A stretch of DNA of 5,152 nt from Candidatus Latescibacteria bacterium 4484_7 (lineage in GTDB: Bacteria; Krumholzibacteriota; Krumholzibacteriia; Krumholzibacteriales; Krumholzibacteriaceae), in NCBI GenBank assembly GCA_002085285.1, contig NATK01000127.1, positions 1-5,152 on the forward strand, written 5' to 3'. The position numbers were made by a program, and so were the translations under genes. Of the stretch, positions 4,448 through 5,152 are shown one piece after another (the first letter of the stretch is position 1; the number at the start of each line of letters is the position of its first letter). A model generated the notes under the pieces. It was not told where the DNA came from, made no database searches, and worked only from the letters and a program-made list of their open reading frames with translations.

Positions 4448-5152
4448 CTACTCGGCATCAATATAGCAGTTTCTGCAGAAATCGGGGAGGTCGTGGTTCT
4501 TTATTCTTCGCCTGAATTCCCTATAACCCCTCGAATTCCAGATCGTTTTGAAATCTTCATCAAACAGATTGCCCATCTTGACCGTGTCCGAATCGGCGAC
4601 TATGCAACAGGGAACCACATCGCCGTTCGCAGCGATAAATGCACTTGTCCAGGGCCAGGTGCATTTTCTCTTTTTCGAATAGTAGTCGTGGCTTGCGATG
4701 TGAAGCTCGAGACCGAGGTCCTCCGCCGTTCTCGAGGCATCTTCTATTTGTTGGGAAAGAGAAACTTCTGCTGGGCCAACTCTCAGCGGCGCTGTGTGTT
4801 CATGCATTGATTCCTTTCCCCAATCGCTGAGAAAGGTCTGAATCGTCATCATATCCAGCCCCAGCTCTTTGGCCAGGCGAACGATCCGAGAGAGTTCGTG
4901 GATATTATGCTTCGTCACGACCGTCCAGCATGCGAGCTTCGGGCGCTTCCTGCTCCCTCTCGTTCTGCTGAGGAGCCTGATGTTCTCCACGACCCTGTCA
5001 AACCTGCCTCCTACTCTTATCTTTTCAAAGACCTCTGCAGACGCCCCATCGAGGCTGAATGTAATCTGCGTGTTGTCGAGGTGCGCGAGTTCCTCCGCCA
5101 ACTGCTCACTGCAGATGCTGCCGTTGGTGATGAAATTCATTTGTATGCCGCG
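4448..5152 (-). CDS. Radical SAM/SPASM domain protein, N-terminus beyond the window
   Basis: The frame is open through the right edge (Arg-Gly-Ile-Gln precedes the first visible Met), so only the C-terminal 234 residues are seen and the SAM-binding CX3CX2C motif lies outside. Numbering from that Met at 5140, the visible barrel part has 'FITNG' (3-7) and 'ITFSLDGASAEVFEKIR' (26-42), both typical of MoaA/SPASM enzymes. The C-terminal region shows Cys160-x12-Gly173-x4-Cys178, an adjacent Cys179, 'GNLFDEDFKTIWNS' and Cys222-x2-Cys225 just before the end. This fits the SPASM family but supplies ligands for about one auxiliary [4Fe-4S] cluster; the further CX5CX3C set of two-cluster SPASM enzymes is absent. 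Relatives modify peptides or proteins or act in cofactor or sugar pathways. The substrate cannot be told, and no precursor peptide is visible on the downstream side. TAG at 4450-4448 ends the gene 95 bases before the purM -35 box. Confidence 0.9.
   Translation of the reverse strand, partial: RGIQMNFITNGSICSEQLAEELAHLDNTQITFSLDGASAEVFEKIRVGGRFDRVVENIRLLSRTRGSRKRPKLACWTVVTKHNIHELSRIVRLAKELGLDMMTIQTFLSDWGKESMHEHTAPLRVGPAEVSLSQQIEDASRTAEDLGLELHIASHDYYSKKRKCTWPWTSAFIAANGDVVPCCIVADSDTVKMGNLFDEDFKTIWNSRGYREFRRRIKNHDLPDFCRNCYIDAE

Noticed and set aside
4439..4448. Ten-base palindrome GCAGCGCTGC at the radical SAM stop codon
   Set aside because: It has no loop when folded and no T-tract after it; overlap with the coding end makes a chance palindrome more likely than a terminator.
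4373..4810. Plus-strand open frame opposite the radical SAM gene
   Set aside because: It is the complement of the SPASM region with its ordered cysteines; no start signal or domain.
1..5152. CRISPR array, tRNA, rRNA, insertion-sequence ends or attachment-site repeats
   Set aside because: No spaced direct repeats, cloverleaf or paired terminal inverted repeats around an ORF were seen; only one weak recombinase remnant was found, with no matching att duplication.

Overview
The window is a compact bacterial chromosome segment with every recognisable gene on the minus strand, so transcription runs from high to low coordinates. In that order it holds: the C-terminal part of a radical SAM/SPASM enzyme (from the right edge to 4448); purM, the AIR synthetase of purine biosynthesis (4280-3258); a 272-base spacer with an apparent tyrosine-recombinase remnant, a terminator-like hairpin and a very good sigma70-type promoter; two tandem single-domain STAS proteins of the anti-sigma-factor antagonist type (2985-2644 and 2576-2235); a 157-base GC-rich leader with overlapping hairpins; and a full-length exported S9 family serine peptidase of the DPP5/acylaminoacyl-peptidase type (2077-53).

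The organism is a bacterium with moderate GC content, Shine-Dalgarno-led genes and consensus-like -35/-10 boxes. The 'GGP' signature near the N-terminus of both STAS proteins and the style of the exported S9 peptidase recall, from memory, uncultured lineages of the FCB group and neighbouring candidate phyla. I cannot name a taxon from the sequence and this placement is weak.

The genes do not form one pathway. Promoters lie before purM (TATAAT box) and before the STAS pair (TTGACA-17-TACTAT). The STAS pair looks like a two-gene operon with a 10-bp hairpin between its cistrons. Their presumed partners (serine kinase, PP2C phosphatase, sigma factor or other effector) are not in the window. The S9 peptidase probably scavenges peptides outside the cytoplasm. 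It follows an intrinsic terminator whose 5' arm can also pair with upstream sequence, an attenuator-like arrangement.

Most of the window is ordinary. The points that deserve a second look are the recombinase remnant whose sequence contains the STAS promoter, the mutually exclusive hairpins before the peptidase, the diverged STAS pair, and the shortened SPASM cysteine set of the radical SAM enzyme. I found no CRISPR array, tRNA, rRNA, insertion-sequence ends or convincing new multi-gene system.
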